Positions 1-5,599 of a stretch of 9,441 nt of DNA are shown one piece after another. How positions within the stretch are numbered: the stretch's first letter is position 1; each line of letters opens with the position of its first letter. The notes beneath the pieces were generated by a model that searched no databases, was not told the DNA's origin, and saw only the letters and a program-made list of their open reading frames with translations. Source of the DNA: Bacillota bacterium (GTDB lineage: Bacteria > Bacillota > Clostridia > Christensenellales > Aristaeellaceae); assembly GCA_019137115.1 (NCBI GenBank), contig JAGVSV010000233.1, positions 1 to 9,441 of the forward strand, written 5' to 3'. The position numbers and the translations under genes are program-made.

Positions 1-132
1 TACCGCGTGCTGCACTCCTCCGACGCCCACCAGCTGGGCGCGATCTCCGAAGCGGAGCATGCGCTGCCGTGTGAAGCCACCGTTCTCGCCATTCTGGATT
101 GGATGCGGGGGGACACAAATCCGGTAGAGTAG
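1..132 (+). CDS. PHP-domain phosphoesterase, C-terminal end (partial, cut by window start)
   Basis: The first 43 codons are open from base 1 and end at TAG 130-132. The fragment contains HSSDAHQLGAISE, the late metal-ligand motif (S-D-A-H) of PHP (polymerase and histidinol phosphatase) domains. It is followed by a short helix and the end of the protein, as is usual for small stand-alone PHP proteins of Clostridia. PHP proteins are cytoplasmic metal-dependent phosphoesterases; the substrate cannot be read from this tail. The next start codon is only 30 bp downstream, so the two may share a transcript. Seen: the motif and the stop. Family knowledge: the SDAH signature. The start and most of the domain lie outside the window. 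Confidence 0.75.
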   Translation, partial: YRVLHSSDAHQLGAISEAEHALPCEATVLAILDWMRGDTNPVE

Positions 133-269
133 GCCGCCGCTTCGCATAGAAAGGGGTTCAGGATGCCCAAAAGGGATGAAAAAGGCGTATATATCCAGCA
201 GGATGGTAAAACCTATCGCCGCACCATAACCGGCAAATGAGAGGCTGAAAAACCTTCTGGGGCAATGAC

Positions 270-359
270 AAGGTGGAGCGTGACCTGCTGGGCAACCCCA
301 AGGTGGAAACCGACTTCCTAGGCAGGCAGAAGATCGAAACGGATTGGAAGCGCGACCCG
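270..359 (+). repeat. Three tandem 30-bp units encoding 10-residue repeats
   Basis: Units 270-299, 300-329 and 330-359 translate as KVERDLLGNP, KVETDFLGRQ and KIETDWKRDP, with consensus K-[VI]-E-x-D-x-x-G-x-x. Units 1 and 2 share most bases; unit 3 is more diverged, and a trace of a fourth (YVPLDPYV) follows. The conservation is at protein level with substituted third positions, so this is an old repeat of the encoded protein, not a recent DNA slippage. The repeat lies in the N-terminal part of the broken membrane gene. Confidence 0.75.
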
Positions 360-800
360 TATGTGCCGCTTGATCCATACGTGAGCGCCAACCAGGCGCA
401 TCTGGGCACGTACGGCCGCTTCGCAAAGCCGGAGGAAAAGAAGCCCTCCCCCACAGAAGCCATCTGTTGCGGACTGGATGGACGAGGCGGAAGCGCATCC
501 ACCATGGCCGAGGATGGGGGCGTGGAGAATGAACTCAACATGCCGAGGCCACGCCTGAAGGCGGACGGCAACATCGACACGAACAGCCCGGGCTGGCTGC
601 GCATGACGGGTGACCAGAAGGTCGTCTACATGCGGCCATGGCGGGCAGAACACGGCAAGAAGGAACCGTCCAACCCCATCGGCTGCGGGATCACCGCAAC
701 CGTGCTGCTCGCGGTGGGCGTGGTGCTTCTGCCGTATGCCGATGTGAAGATCGATCGCACGCTGAACAGGCCATTGCTGTACACGCTTGGGTTGATCTAG
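273..800 (+). pseudogene. 5' open fragment of the decayed membrane gene (hypothetical protein, up to 175 aa)
   Basis: This is the longest uninterrupted 5' piece of the broken gene 163-1298 and might be annotated automatically as a hypothetical protein from GTG 273. That start has no ribosome binding site and lies inside the first tandem repeat, so I do not regard it as a true start. Contents: repeats (residues 1-29), a charged Pro/Lys/Glu linker, a Trp/Arg-rich patch (WLRMTGDQKVVYMRPW) and one membrane helix (GCGITATVLLAVGVVLL). It then runs into TAG 798-800, with continuing coding character after it. Confidence 0.5.
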
Positions 801-887
801 CTGATCACCGGCCTCCGCCTGATCAACAACCGCCTGAAAAAGCTAGGCACGATCTGGAAACGGCGCGTATATGGGGCCCTTTATGCC

Positions 888-1298
888 GTGTTCAGCGGTC
901 TGGGCATGGCAGCCGTTGGCTTTTTCTGGTATGGCATTTGCATTGCTTTGCTCAACGGGCATGTATATGCGCTGCCGTGGGTGGATCGCGCGATGAACAC
1001 ATGGGTTTTTGTGGCGTTCCCGCTGCTTGGGGTGCTGGCGTTTATCCTGCACAAGCCAGCCAAGCGTCACAATGTAGAAGGCTTTGCGGATGCTTTCGGG
1101 TTTGCGCTGATCGTGTCAGTGGCCGCCTTCGTGCTGACGGCTCCTATTCTGCTGATCGGCGTGTGGGTGGTGCCCATCTTCTACCGGGACGCCATTGGCC
1201 ACACCATGACCCCCGGCGCCGCAGCCAACGCCTACGCCGCAGCGAGCGCGGCTTTTTCGCTTGCTACCTACAAATATGTGGAGTGGCGCTGGCATTAG
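888..1298 (+). pseudogene. 3' open fragment of the decayed membrane gene (hypothetical membrane protein, 136 aa)
   Basis: This piece is in the same frame as the upstream fragment and is separated from it only by TAG 798-800. The 29 codons between that stop and GTG 888 (LITGLRLINNRLKKLG...) read as ordinary protein. GTG 888 has no convincing RBS. The piece carries three to four membrane stretches: about residues 1-25 (GMAAVGFFWYGICIALL), 44-60 (VFVAFPLLGVLAFIL) and 80-105 (ALIVSVAAFVLTAPILLIGV). It ends in YVEWRWH. If translated alone it would be a small integral membrane protein, but more likely it is the C-terminal half of the disrupted gene. Confidence 0.5.
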
Positions 1299-1332
1299 TG
1301 CGGGTTCCGCACAATGAACAAGGGGGGCTAAC

Positions 1333-2238
1333 ATGCTTTTCACCAACACCAAGCGCGGCAACTTTGCCAAGGACCCGGCGGTGGTACGCTTTCAGGGCCA
1401 TTATTACCTGTACTACACGATCAAGCTGGCGGACAACCCGACCAAGATTGGCATTGGCATCGCGGTATCCGACGATCTGGACCATTGGTGCGATGTGGCG
1501 GAGATCCCGCTGACACAGGAGTGCGAGCAGAAAGGCATTGGCGCGCCGGGCGCGATTGTGCTGGATGACGCTGTGCACCTTTTCTACCAGTCCTACGGCA
1601 GCTGGCAGACCGACGCCATCTGCCACGCGGTATCCAAAGACGGCATCCACTTTGACAAGCACCCCGAAAACCCTGTGTTCCGTCCCACGAATGATTGGTG
1701 CGTAGGACGGGCGATTGACGCGGACGTCTGCCTGTTTGGCGGGAAGCTGTACCTGTATTTTGCTACGCGCGACCACCAGATGGTGGTGCAGAAGGTGGGC
1801 TGCGCGTGGGCGGATCCCGCGTCAGACTTCTCCCGCGCTGCGTGGCACCAGGCCATGCCGCAGTCCGTGCTGGTGCCCGAACTGCGCTGGGAGGGCGAGT
1901 GCATCGAAGCCCCGGCAACTGTCGAACACGACGGCCGCGTGTACATGTTTTATGGCGGCGCCTACAACTGCAAGCCCCAACAGATCGGCTGCGCGGTGTC
2001 CGATGACGGCGTGTTCTTCGCCCGGCTGTTTACCGAGCCCTTTCTGCCAAACGGCTCGAAAGGCGCCTGGAACGCCTGCGAATCCGGCCATCCCTACGTC
2101 TTCCGCGATGACGATGGCCGGGTGCACCTGTTCTACCAGGGCAGCAACGACATGGGCAAAACCTGGTATCTCTCCCGCTGTGAGATCGGGTTTGACGACC
2201 ATGGGATACCATACGTTCTGAGCGAAATCGGGACATAA
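1333..2238 (+). CDS. Five-bladed beta-propeller glycoside hydrolase, GH43-like (301 aa)
   Basis: This is probably a retaining- or inverting-fold clan member that removes sugars such as arabinose, xylose or a related residue from oligosaccharides; the substrate is not predictable. The three clan GH43/62/117 positions are visible. Asp14 sits in AKDPAVVRFQGHYYLYYT (general base, blade 1), Asp129/Asp131 in RAIDADVCLF (pKa modulator) and Glu192 in CIEAPATVEHDGRVYMFYGG (general acid). The phrase x-[HG]-x-[LY]-x-[LM]-F/Y-Y recurs at about residues 24, 82, 140, 203 and 264, one per propeller blade. His253 (SGHPYVFRDDDG) lies where the family often has a metal-binding histidine. There is no signal peptide, so the enzyme is cytoplasmic. 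It starts at ATG 1333 after an AGGGGGG RBS. The gene follows the broken membrane gene by 34 bp. The assignment to the propeller superfamily is firm; the exact CAZy family is uncertain. Confidence 0.85.
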   Translation: MLFTNTKRGNFAKDPAVVRFQGHYYLYYTIKLADNPTKIGIGIAVSDDLDHWCDVAEIPLTQECEQKGIGAPGAIVLDDAVHLFYQSYGSWQTDAICHAVSKDGIHFDKHPENPVFRPTNDWCVGRAIDADVCLFGGKLYLYFATRDHQMVVQKVGCAWADPASDFSRAAWHQAMPQSVLVPELRWEGECIEAPATVEHDGRVYMFYGGAYNCKPQQIGCAVSDDGVFFARLFTEPFLPNGSKGAWNACESGHPYVFRDDDGRVHLFYQGSNDMGKTWYLSRCEIGFDDHGIPYVLSEIGT

Positions 2239-2283
2239 TTGTCATTGCTGGCATGAAATCTTACCGATATTGACATTCCTGGC
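2238..2283 (+). repeat. Operator-like 15-bp direct repeat over the promoter
   Basis: ATTGTCATTGCTGGC (2238-2252) and ATTGACATTCCTGGC (2269-2283) match at 13 of 15 positions. Their starts are 31 bp apart, three helical turns, which places them on the same DNA face. The second copy contains the -35 box. In addition CATGAAA (2252-2258) and TTTCATG (2286-2292) form a perfect 7-bp inverted repeat flanking the -35 and ending just before the -10. The layout is what a repressor or activator operator would look like; the protein that binds is unknown. Confidence 0.45.
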
Positions 2284-2299
2284 GGTTTCATGGTATATA
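2270..2299 (+). promoter_or_regulatory. Sigma-70-type promoter for the small basic protein gene
   Basis: A perfect -35 TTGACA (2270-2275) is followed after 18 bp by TATATA (2294-2299). It lies 40 bp upstream of the ATG at 2339, with a transcription start expected near 2306. The -35 lies inside the second copy of a direct repeat, and the -10 is bordered by the right arm of an inverted repeat, so it is likely regulated. Confidence 0.6.
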
Positions 2300-2338
2300 T
2301 GGGGGTAGTACCGATACCTGAAGAGGGAGGTAAGCTAC

Positions 2339-2686
2339 ATGAAACTGACAGGTAGAAAAATCATCAGCAACAAGTATGGCGAGGGCGTGGTTACAGCCCA
2401 GGAAGCCAAGCGCATTACCGTGTCCTTTGACGGCGTGGGCGAAAAACTGTTTGCGTTCCCGCGCGCGTTTCTGCTGGATCTGCGCATGAAAGACCGCCGT
2501 TCGCAGAAAACAATGGACGAGTTTTTGACGCAGTCCGCCGCCCAGGAGGAAGCCGAGCAAGCCAAAGCCAAAGCACAGGCTGCCGCCAAACTGATCGAAG
2601 CGTTTGAAAACGTGAAGGAAAAGAAGCAGCGCAAGCCCCGCGCCAAAGCCGCCCCCAAGCGCACCACCACCCAGAAAGCCGGCTGA
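2339..2686 (+). CDS. Small Tudor/SH3-like protein with helical linker and basic tail (115 aa)
   Basis: I do not recognise a named gene. Residues 1-48 (GRKIISNKYGEGVVTAQEAK, then ITVSFDGVGEKLFAFPRAF) match the pattern of a small beta-barrel of the Tudor/KOW/CarD-like kind: G-x-x-I-x-[HN]-x-x-[FY]-G-x-G-x-V, then I-T-V-x-F-x-x-x-x-K-x-F-x-[FY]-P-x-A-F. In Clostridia this module occurs alone or attached to other domains, and it is related in pattern to the RNA-polymerase-binding tail of PcrA/UvrD helicases. Residues 56-93 are Ala/Glu/Lys/Gln-rich and should form one long helix. Residues 93-115 are a Lys/Arg/Ala/Thr tail that could bind nucleic acid. The start has a strong RBS (AGGGAGG, 2324-2330) and its own promoter. 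A role in binding RNA polymerase, DNA or the ribosome is inference. Confidence 0.75.
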   Translation: MKLTGRKIISNKYGEGVVTAQEAKRITVSFDGVGEKLFAFPRAFLLDLRMKDRRSQKTMDEFLTQSAAQEEAEQAKAKAQAAAKLIEAFENVKEKKQRKPRAKAAPKRTTTQKAG

Positions 2687-2711
2687 CAAGGCTCAATATT
2701 CCAGACATATC

Positions 2712-2745
2712 CGACACACCCGCCGCGTCCGTGGCGGATGTGTCG
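2712..2745 (+). terminator. Stem-loop after the small basic protein gene, possible terminator
   Basis: CGACACACCCGCC (2712-2724) pairs with GGCGGATGTGTCG (2733-2745) at 12 of 13 positions around an 8-nt loop, 25 bp after the stop codon at 2684-2686. There is no U-tract on either side, so it may act as a transcript-stabilising 3' hairpin or a factor-dependent end rather than as a classic intrinsic terminator. Confidence 0.4.
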
Positions 2746-3336
2746 TACCATGTGGCGAAACCATGAACGGCACAGCATGCTCTCACATGCGCATACGCCC
2801 ATGGATGAGTTGGGCCGAAACCTCCTGCACTGACGATTTGCCGCGGTCGCCTGAATGGCGTTGTCCGAACGCCTTTGTTGGGCATAGCAGCGTTACACCG
2901 TGAGGCAGCTTTCCCTGTGATCAGACTACGGCTGGCGATAGGTTTAGCCAACGCGTGGGCAACATAGCCGTTATTCGTTGGCGGCGAAGCGCAGTTGGCT
3001 CCTTCCGGTGATTTTGTCTTTGACAATTGCATACAGCAACACGCACCGCGTACACAAAATTCTACTTGCGTCACCGCCAACCTCACCGTCAGGCAGCATC
3101 TGTCTGCAAGACGCTCAACAACACCCGCCATGCCATTCTGCGCCTCGGCGCGTCGTTTAGCCTGCCGTTTTGCCTATACCCATATAGCATGAAAGTGTCA
3201 GCACCCGCCGCTTGCCCGTCACCTTCCGACTGTGGTAGCATGTCCGCGTGAAATGATGCGATTATTCTCCACCCTCTGTCGGTTGCCCGCACAGGCCAAC
3301 CGATTGTTTCCCCAAACACAAAGGAGAATCATCCGC
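2746..3336. other. Gene-free region with nested inverted repeats, candidate structured RNA
   Basis: No reading frame in this stretch has both an RBS and protein-like composition. The longest frame runs on the - strand through 3131 and is Cys/Arg/Ser/Pro-rich with no motif. The stretch 2857-3000 is unusually rich in complementary segments. GGCGTT (2857-2862) pairs with AACGCC (2868-2873). ACGGCT (2928-2933) pairs with AGCCGT (2966-2971). GCCAACG (2947-2953) pairs with CGTTGGC (2976-2982). AGCCAAC (2946-2952) pairs with GTTGGCT (2994-3000). The last two compete for the same left arm, so alternative folds are possible. Which strand would be transcribed is not clear. A decayed gene or a dispersed repeat are alternatives. 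Confidence 0.35.
3212..3241 (+). promoter_or_regulatory. Weak candidate promoter upstream of the acetyltransferase
   Basis: TTGCCC (3212-3217) and TAGCAT (3236-3241) are 18 bp apart and each matches consensus at four of six positions. They lie about 95 bp upstream of the acetyltransferase start. A 7-bp stem TCGGTTG/CAACCGA (3279-3285 and 3297-3303) would then be in the leader just before the RBS. This is the best candidate in the interval, not a strong one. Confidence 0.25.
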
Positions 3337-3825
3337 ATGAAGCCGACGAAGATCATACGTATTTCGGATGCCGATGAGAAATCGCGCATCGCCGCTGATG
3401 TACTGGACACCCTGGGGGAATGGTTCGGGCTACCGGACAGCACACAGGCGTACATTGAGGAGTCCCGGGAACTGCCCTTCTGGGCTGCGGGTGAGGGCAG
3501 CATGGCGCACGGGTTTGTTACGCTCAAAACTACTGCCCGGTATGCCGCCGAAGTGCATTGTATGGGCGTGCGGCCAAACCTGCACCGGCAGGGCATCGGG
3601 CGCGCACTGATGGAAGCCTTTGACCAGCACGCGCTCACCGAAGGGTACCGCTATGCGCAGGCAAAAACCGTGGATCAGGGGCATTGCCCGGCGTATGACC
3701 GCACGATCGCGTTCTATGATGCGATGGGGTATACACGCCTGGAGGTGTTCCCCAACCTGTGGGACGCCTGGAACCCGTGTCTGCTCCTGGTCAAAGCGTT
3801 GCACCCTGCTGCTCCAGTACCGTAA
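3337..3825 (+). CDS. GNAT family N-acetyltransferase (162 aa)
   Basis: Transfers an acetyl group from acetyl-CoA to an amine of an unknown small molecule or protein; cytoplasmic. The acetyl-CoA pyrophosphate loop (motif A) is seen at VRPNLHRQGIGRALM, residues 78-92, with the R/Q-x-x-G-x-G/A core RQGIGRA. Motif B follows as TIAFYDAMGY (123-132) with the usual Tyr127. A C-terminal strand, WDAWNPCLLLVKAL (142-155), is typical of one Firmicute GNAT subgroup. The length is normal for a single-domain GNAT. I chose ATG 3337 because AAAGGAG (3320-3326) precedes it at ideal spacing; the frame is open back to GTG 3232, but that start has no RBS and would add non-conserved residues. The PhnP-like gene starts 48 bp downstream, so the two are probably co-transcribed. 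Confidence 0.87.
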   Translation: MKPTKIIRISDADEKSRIAADVLDTLGEWFGLPDSTQAYIEESRELPFWAAGEGSMAHGFVTLKTTARYAAEVHCMGVRPNLHRQGIGRALMEAFDQHALTEGYRYAQAKTVDQGHCPAYDRTIAFYDAMGYTRLEVFPNLWDAWNPCLLLVKALHPAAPVP

Positions 3826-3873
3826 AATCCCAACAACCGCCCACGAAACGCGCCACGCGCGAAAGGAGACCCC

Positions 3874-4695
3874 ATGAACCTGACCTATCTGGGCACCGCT
3901 GCGGCCGAAGGCATTCCCGGCATTTTCTGCGCCTGCGACACCTGCCGAGAAGCGACGCGCCGTGGGGGAAAGGACCTGCGCACCCGTTCGCAGGCAATCG
4001 TCGACGACACGCTGCTGATCGACCTGCCGCCGGACAGCTATTTCCACATGCTCAGGGACGGCGTCAGCCTGCCGGACATTGAGCACATGCTGCTCACACA
4101 CACCCATTCCGACCATTTCCTCGCGTCGGAGCTGTACTACCGCCGTCCGGGCTTTTGCGACACGCGCGCGACCCTGACCATCTACGGCAACGACACGCTG
4201 AAACGCAACGCGGATGCATTGGTGGAAAAGACCGGCACCACCTACGAAAAGAGCAAACTGGCCTGCGTTGAATTGACCGAGTTTGTGCCCCACGATGTGG
4301 CGGGCTATACGGTTGTCCCGCTGCTCGCCCGCCACGCCAGGGATGAAAAGTGCTTTATCTACCTGATCGGCAGGGACGGCAAATGGCTGCTGTACGGGAA
4401 CGACACCGGCATCTTCCCGGACGCCACCTGGGATTATCTTCATGGCCGGAAGCTCGACCTGGTCAGCCTGGACTGCACCTGCGGAAAGCGCGCCGAAGGC
4501 ACCAACCACATGGGCGTGCCCGACCTGATCACCATGCGCCAGCGCCTTGCGGACGCCGGCTGCCTGCACGAACACACCCAGCTGGTCGCCACCCACTTCT
4601 CCCACAACGGCGGCCTGCTGCATGCCGATCTGGAAGCGCTGCTTAACCCGCATGGGTACGAAGTGGCGTATGATGGAATGAGGGTCGAGATTTAG
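3874..4695 (+). CDS. PhnP-like metallo-beta-lactamase-fold phosphodiesterase (273 aa)
   Basis: Predicted dinuclear metal hydrolase acting on a phosphodiester. PhnP itself opens 5-phosphoribosyl 1,2-cyclic phosphate made by carbon-phosphorus lyase. Metal ligands are visible: the motif THTHSDH gives His76, His78, Asp80 and His81; His154 (LLARHARD), Asp177 (YGNDTG) and His241 (THFSHNGG) complete the two sites. The PhnP-specific structural zinc is also present as C-x-C-x2-C at Cys19, Cys21 and Cys24 plus His244, with the same three-residue spacing after the catalytic His as in E. coli PhnP. The opening MNLTYLGTAAAEGIPGIFC matches PhnP. The start has an AAAGGAG RBS (3862-3868). No other phosphonate gene is nearby, so the physiological substrate may be another cyclic phosphate or a nucleotide diester. 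The gene ends 26 bp before a strong terminator. Confidence 0.85.
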   Translation: MNLTYLGTAAAEGIPGIFCACDTCREATRRGGKDLRTRSQAIVDDTLLIDLPPDSYFHMLRDGVSLPDIEHMLLTHTHSDHFLASELYYRRPGFCDTRATLTIYGNDTLKRNADALVEKTGTTYEKSKLACVELTEFVPHDVAGYTVVPLLARHARDEKCFIYLIGRDGKWLLYGNDTGIFPDATWDYLHGRKLDLVSLDCTCGKRAEGTNHMGVPDLITMRQRLADAGCLHEHTQLVATHFSHNGGLLHADLEALLNPHGYEVAYDGMRVEI

Positions 4696-4721
4696 GGCAG
4701 GAAAAATCGTTTCACATAAGC

Positions 4722-4763
4722 AACGCCGCGCAGCGCCAACCGGCCTGCGCGGCGTTTTCCTTT
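4722..4763 (+). terminator. Strong intrinsic terminator shared by convergent genes
   Basis: AACGCCGCGCAG (4722-4733) and CTGCGCGGCGTT (4745-4756) form a perfect 12-bp GC-rich stem with an 11-nt loop. A T-rich run, TTTTCCTTT, follows in the + direction (4755-4763). It lies between the stop of the PhnP-like gene and the stop of the nucleoside phosphorylase on the opposite strand. The U-tract is good only for the + strand; on the - strand the hairpin may still slow or protect transcript ends. Confidence 0.88.
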
Positions 4764-4772
4764 GCCCGAAAC

Positions 4773-5546
4773 TTACTTCGTGTCCTCCCCCACCCGCACC
4801 GCCAGCTCCAGCGCCACATAAAAAGTCTTCAGCTGGTGGGTGCGTTCGTCATCGTTGCCCAGAATGCGGCGGTCCCATTGGGGGCTGTCCAGCAAGTCGG
4901 AGCTGATCAGAAAGGGGTAGTACTGGTAGCCCCGGAAGTCGCACACCGCCTGCAGCGCGGCGCACTCCATCTCCACCGAAATGCAGCCTTCGGCGCGTCG
5001 CTTTTCCATGTTGCCGCGGGTTTCGCGGTAAAAGCCGTCGGTCGTCCAGGTGCGGCCCGACACGTGCGGCAGGCCCATCTCCTCAAAGATTTGCGCCGTG
5101 CGCGCGCTGGTGGGGATGGGGAGGTAGGATGTGTCCGCCGAGCGATAATGATAGGACACGCCCTCGTCCCGGTAAGCTTCGGTGGGCACGATCAGCTTGC
5201 CCTGCGCGATCTGGCTGTCCAGCACGCCGCAGGAGCCGAACATGATGATATGCCGGGCGCCCACAAGCTGGCTGGCTTCCTCCAGGCACATCGCGGCCAC
5301 CGGTGCTGTGATCGGGCTCATATAAAACGCGATGTCCCGTCCCTTGTAAGTCAGGACATACACGGGCACGTCCCCGTTGATACAGTTGAGCGCGCCTGCC
5401 TGTCGGGCGGGGAATTGCTGCAGCGCATTGTCCCGCACCTCGCAGGAATAGGTGATGATGCAGGTGTCCGCGTGCTGAACCCCTTTGTGCCCATAATCCG
5501 GCGATATGATGGCCGGGGTTGTGTCGTCAAACGTCTTGTGAATCAA
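4773..5546 (-). CDS. Nucleoside phosphorylase, uridine/purine phosphorylase family (257 aa)
   Basis: Cleaves a nucleoside with phosphate to free base and (deoxy)ribose 1-phosphate, in nucleoside salvage; cytoplasmic hexamer in known relatives. Family signatures seen: GSCG at 104-107 (phosphate-binding loop), RDEGVSYHY at 126-134 (as in uridine phosphorylases), TTDGFYRET at 168-176, VEMECAAL at 191-198 (ribose and methionine/glutamate contact) and SSD at 215-217, where PNP-type enzymes carry the proton-donating Asp. The uridine-phosphorylase-type motif combined with this Asp leaves purine versus pyrimidine preference open. The length is typical. The start is TTG 5546, chosen because GGAGGG lies just upstream and no ATG fits. 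It follows the ABC permease gene by 77 bp and converges on the shared terminator. Confidence 0.87.
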   Translation of the reverse strand: MIHKTFDDTTPAIISPDYGHKGVQHADTCIITYSCEVRDNALQQFPARQAGALNCINGDVPVYVLTYKGRDIAFYMSPITAPVAAMCLEEASQLVGARHIIMFGSCGVLDSQIAQGKLIVPTEAYRDEGVSYHYRSADTSYLPIPTSARTAQIFEEMGLPHVSGRTWTTDGFYRETRGNMEKRRAEGCISVEMECAALQAVCDFRGYQYYPFLISSDLLDSPQWDRRILGNDDERTHQLKTFYVALELAVRVGEDTK

Positions 5547-5573
5547 TGGGAACCCTCCAATCGTGAACGTGTT

Positions 5574-5599
5574 GGCGCACCGGATGATGGGGATGCGCC
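5574..5599 (-). other. Inverted repeat in the leader of the nucleoside phosphorylase gene
   Basis: GGCGCA (5574-5579) and TGCGCC (5594-5599) form a 6-bp stem, extendable by CC/GG across a one-base bulge, around a roughly 10-14 nt loop. A further copy of ATGCGCC lies at 5616-5622. The hairpin lies between the permease stop and the phosphorylase RBS, without a U-tract. It could be an operator, an RNA-processing site or chance. Confidence 0.3.

Larger units (their letters stand above)
163..1298 (+). pseudogene. Decayed gene for a repeat-bearing multi-pass membrane protein (frameshift plus in-frame stop)
   Basis: ATG 163 has a good RBS (AAAGGGG, 149-155) and begins a hydrophilic N-terminus (MPKRDEKGVYIQQDGKTYRR) that stops at TGA 238-240. 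Coding character then continues in another frame (position 0 modulo 3) as KTFWGNDKVERD, three 10-residue repeats, a hydrophilic linker and a membrane segment (about 685-735). An in-frame TAG at 798-800 interrupts it. The same frame is open again from 801 to TAG 1296-1298 with three or four more hydrophobic stretches. The minimum damage is one frame change near 240-250 plus one nonsense codon. A second pair of compensating shifts is possible around 446-505, where the other frame reads SVADWMDEAEAHP. I do not recognise the family. Short glycine/aspartate repeats in front of membrane helices resemble uncharacterised Clostridial surface or membrane proteins. Assembly indels are an alternative explanation. 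Confidence 0.65.

Noticed and set aside
2857..2873. GGCGTT-GTCCG-AACGCC hairpin followed by TTTGTT, read as an intrinsic terminator
   Set aside because: The stem is only 6 bp and no gene ends just before it; I kept it only as part of the fold-rich region.
2415..3131. Long open frame on the minus strand (about 238 codons) across the small protein gene and the gene-free region
   Set aside because: It is antisense to the small protein gene over its distal third, has no RBS, is Cys/Arg/Ser-rich with no recognisable fold, and its openness fits GC-rich sequence. I treat the region as non-coding.
3232..3336. GTG start at 3232 for the acetyltransferase
   Set aside because: It has no RBS; ATG 3337 has AAAGGAG at good spacing and gives a normal GNAT length.
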